Origin: Vulcanimicrobiia bacterium
GTDB taxonomy: Bacteria > Vulcanimicrobiota > Vulcanimicrobiia > Vulcanimicrobiales > Vulcanimicrobiaceae
Assembly: GCA_025451135.1 (NCBI GenBank)
Contig: JANWKW010000039.1
Span: 1-6,306, forward strand
Length of the DNA stretch: 6,306 nucleotides
Direction of reading: 5' to 3'
The translations under genes and the position numbers were made by a program. Numbering within the stretch: position 1 is the stretch's first letter; each line of letters opens with the position of its first letter. Below are positions 5,561 through 6,306 of the stretch, piece by piece. The notes beneath the pieces were generated by a model. That model was not told where the DNA came from and did not search any database. It worked only from the letters and a program-made list of their open reading frames with translations.

Positions 5561-6123
5561 AGGCCGGCGCGCACGCTGGGCCATTCGCGCTTCAAGATGC
5601 TGAAGTAGGTGACGCCGCGCGGCTGCCCGTCCGGACGGATGCGGAAGTCGCGCAGGGTGCCTTCGTAGGTCGCGCCCAGGCGCGCGATCGCCTCGCGCGA
5701 ACGCAGGTTGCTCGCGTCGGCCTTGAGCTGCACGCGGATCGCGCCGAACGTCTCGAAGGCGTAGTCGAGCAGGAGCAGTTTCACCTCGCGGTTGATGCCG
5801 GTCCGCCAGACGTCGCGCGCGAGTAACGTCCACCCGATCTCGAGCTTGCGATGCTCCGGGACGATGTCGAGGTAGCGGGTCGAGCCGATGGCGCGCCCGG
5901 TCGCGCGATCGACGATCGCGAACGGGCGTCCGGCCGGATCGGCCAGCGCGTTCGCGAGATACGTCTGCGCGTCGGCTTCGTTGGTGAGCGGGTTGCTCTG
6001 AAACGTGAACTCCCAGAGCGCCGGATCGGCGCACCGCTCCATCAACGCGGGGAGATGCCGCTCGGCGAGCGGTTCGAGTCGCACGCGGGCGCCTTCGAGG
6101 ATGAGATCGTGCGGAACGTTCAC
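5524..6123 (-). CDS. GNAT family N-acetyltransferase (RimJ/RimL-like)
   Basis: The product is 199 aa, within the family's usual range. The N-terminus LILEGARVRLEPLAERHLPAL is typical of RimJ/RimL-type GNATs. Motif A follows (EIGWTLLARDVWRTGINREVK, about 95-115), where acetyl-CoA pyrophosphate binds, then LLLDYAFETFGAIRVQLKADASNLRSREAIARLGATYEGTLRD (about 117-159), the conserved C-terminal half. Such enzymes acetylate amino groups of protein N-termini, antibiotics or small molecules; the substrate here cannot be told. The start is GTG at 6123, with no clear ribosome site. The last 10 residues (RSANRRPTSV) go beyond the usual end and lie in the 37-bp tail-to-tail overlap with the receptor gene. 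It is probably unrelated to the copper/cytochrome genes. Confidence 0.9.
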   Translation of the reverse strand: MNVPHDLILEGARVRLEPLAERHLPALMERCADPALWEFTFQSNPLTNEADAQTYLANALADPAGRPFAIVDRATGRAIGSTRYLDIVPEHRKLEIGWTLLARDVWRTGINREVKLLLLDYAFETFGAIRVQLKADASNLRSREAIARLGATYEGTLRDFRIRPDGQPRGVTYFSILKREWPSVRAGLQRSANRRPTSV

Positions 6124-6125
6124 GC

Positions 6126-6140
6126 TCTGGTCGTACCAGA
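6126..6140. repeat. Short inverted repeat before the acetyltransferase gene
   Basis: TCTGGT and ACCAGA form a perfect 6-bp inverted repeat with a 3-nt centre, ending 3 nt before the GTG of the acetyltransferase gene, in the 46-bp gap after the dehydrogenase stop. It could be a small hairpin over the ribosome-binding region or an operator. No T-run follows, so a terminator is unlikely. It may be chance. Confidence 0.25.
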
Positions 6141-6169
6141 TAGGGTCAATAGGAACGCGTGGTACCCGA

Positions 6170-6306
6170 TCAGGGCAGCTTCATCGCCTTGCGCAGGAGC
6201 GCGTCGCTGACGTTCGCGGGCAGCCGCGAAAGCAGCGCTTGGATACGCGCGTCCGCGCCGACGAGGTAGTGTGCGCGCGGCTTCTTGACGGTGAGGGCTT
6301 CGAGCA
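6170..6306 (-). CDS. C-terminal end of a probable short-chain dehydrogenase/reductase, 5' end outside window
   Basis: Forty-four codons and a TGA stop are visible; the gene continues beyond the right edge. The fragment reads LEALTVKKPRAHYLVGADAR followed by IQALLSRLPANVSDALLRKAMKLP. The pattern ALT-KPR-YLVG-DAR-ALL-RLP-DALLR-LP is familiar as the C-terminal tail of many bacterial NAD(P)-dependent short-chain dehydrogenases (SDR), where it follows the Rossmann core. The nucleotide-binding Gly motif and the Ser-Tyr-Lys catalytic residues lie outside the window, so the assignment rests on the tail alone. It reads in the same direction as the acetyltransferase, 46 bp upstream of it, so co-transcription is possible. 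Confidence 0.65.
   Translation of the reverse strand, partial: LEALTVKKPRAHYLVGADARIQALLSRLPANVSDALLRKAMKLP

Noticed and set aside
3964..5826. 620-codon plus-strand open frame
   Set aside because: Arg-rich shadow of the receptor and acetyltransferase genes in another frame; no domain, signal peptide or ribosome site.
6144..6149. TTGACC on the minus strand as a -35 box for the acetyltransferase
   Set aside because: No -10-like sequence at suitable spacing, and a start there would fall inside the gene.

Overview
The window is about two-thirds G+C and comes from a diderm bacterium: it encodes an outer-membrane TonB-receptor-like barrel, a c-type cytochrome fused to what looks like a porin, and two lipoproteins. 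Poly-Gly and Pro/Thr linkers, GTG and TTG starts, and a carboxypeptidase-regulatory-like domain ahead of a divergent plug would fit an uncultivated high-GC lineage such as Eremiobacterota (WPS-2). I offer that placement only as a weak guess. No RNA gene, CRISPR array, insertion sequence or transposase is visible.

Layout. Positions 1-3712 hold six genes on the minus strand, read from right to left: a small secreted protein (3712-3458), a secreted TPR protein (3452-2637), a 71-bp gap with its own promoter, a cupredoxin lipoprotein (2565-1939), an SCO1/SenC-type copper chaperone (1937-1386), a second cupredoxin lipoprotein (1389-898), and a c-type cytochrome with a beta-barrel-like continuation (908 to beyond position 1). 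The last four genes are separated by 1 nt or overlap, so they form one transcriptional unit. The cytochrome gene starts at TTG behind a clear Shine-Dalgarno sequence and runs off the left edge. A 33-bp gap (3713-3745) separates this block from a divergent plus-strand gene for a TonB-dependent-receptor-like outer-membrane protein (3746-5560). Its 3' end overlaps a convergent GNAT acetyltransferase (6123-5524). The right edge carries the last 44 codons of a probable short-chain dehydrogenase. The last two genes look like unrelated housekeeping or accessory genes.

How it may work together. Two type-1 copper lipoproteins, an SCO protein and a monoheme cytochrome with a Cyc2-like N-terminal motif suggest a periplasm/outer-membrane electron-transfer or copper-handling module. 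The divergent receptor could import the metal or another substrate. Both minus-strand promoters carry the same direct repeat, TCA-type half-sites 11 bp apart and 10-11 bp upstream of the -10 box. This is the layout of an OmpR/PhoB-family response-regulator site, and it suggests one regulon covers the 84-aa/TPR pair, the cupredoxin-SCO-cytochrome operon and possibly the receptor. The operator and the cytochrome-cupredoxin arrangement are the points most worth following up.
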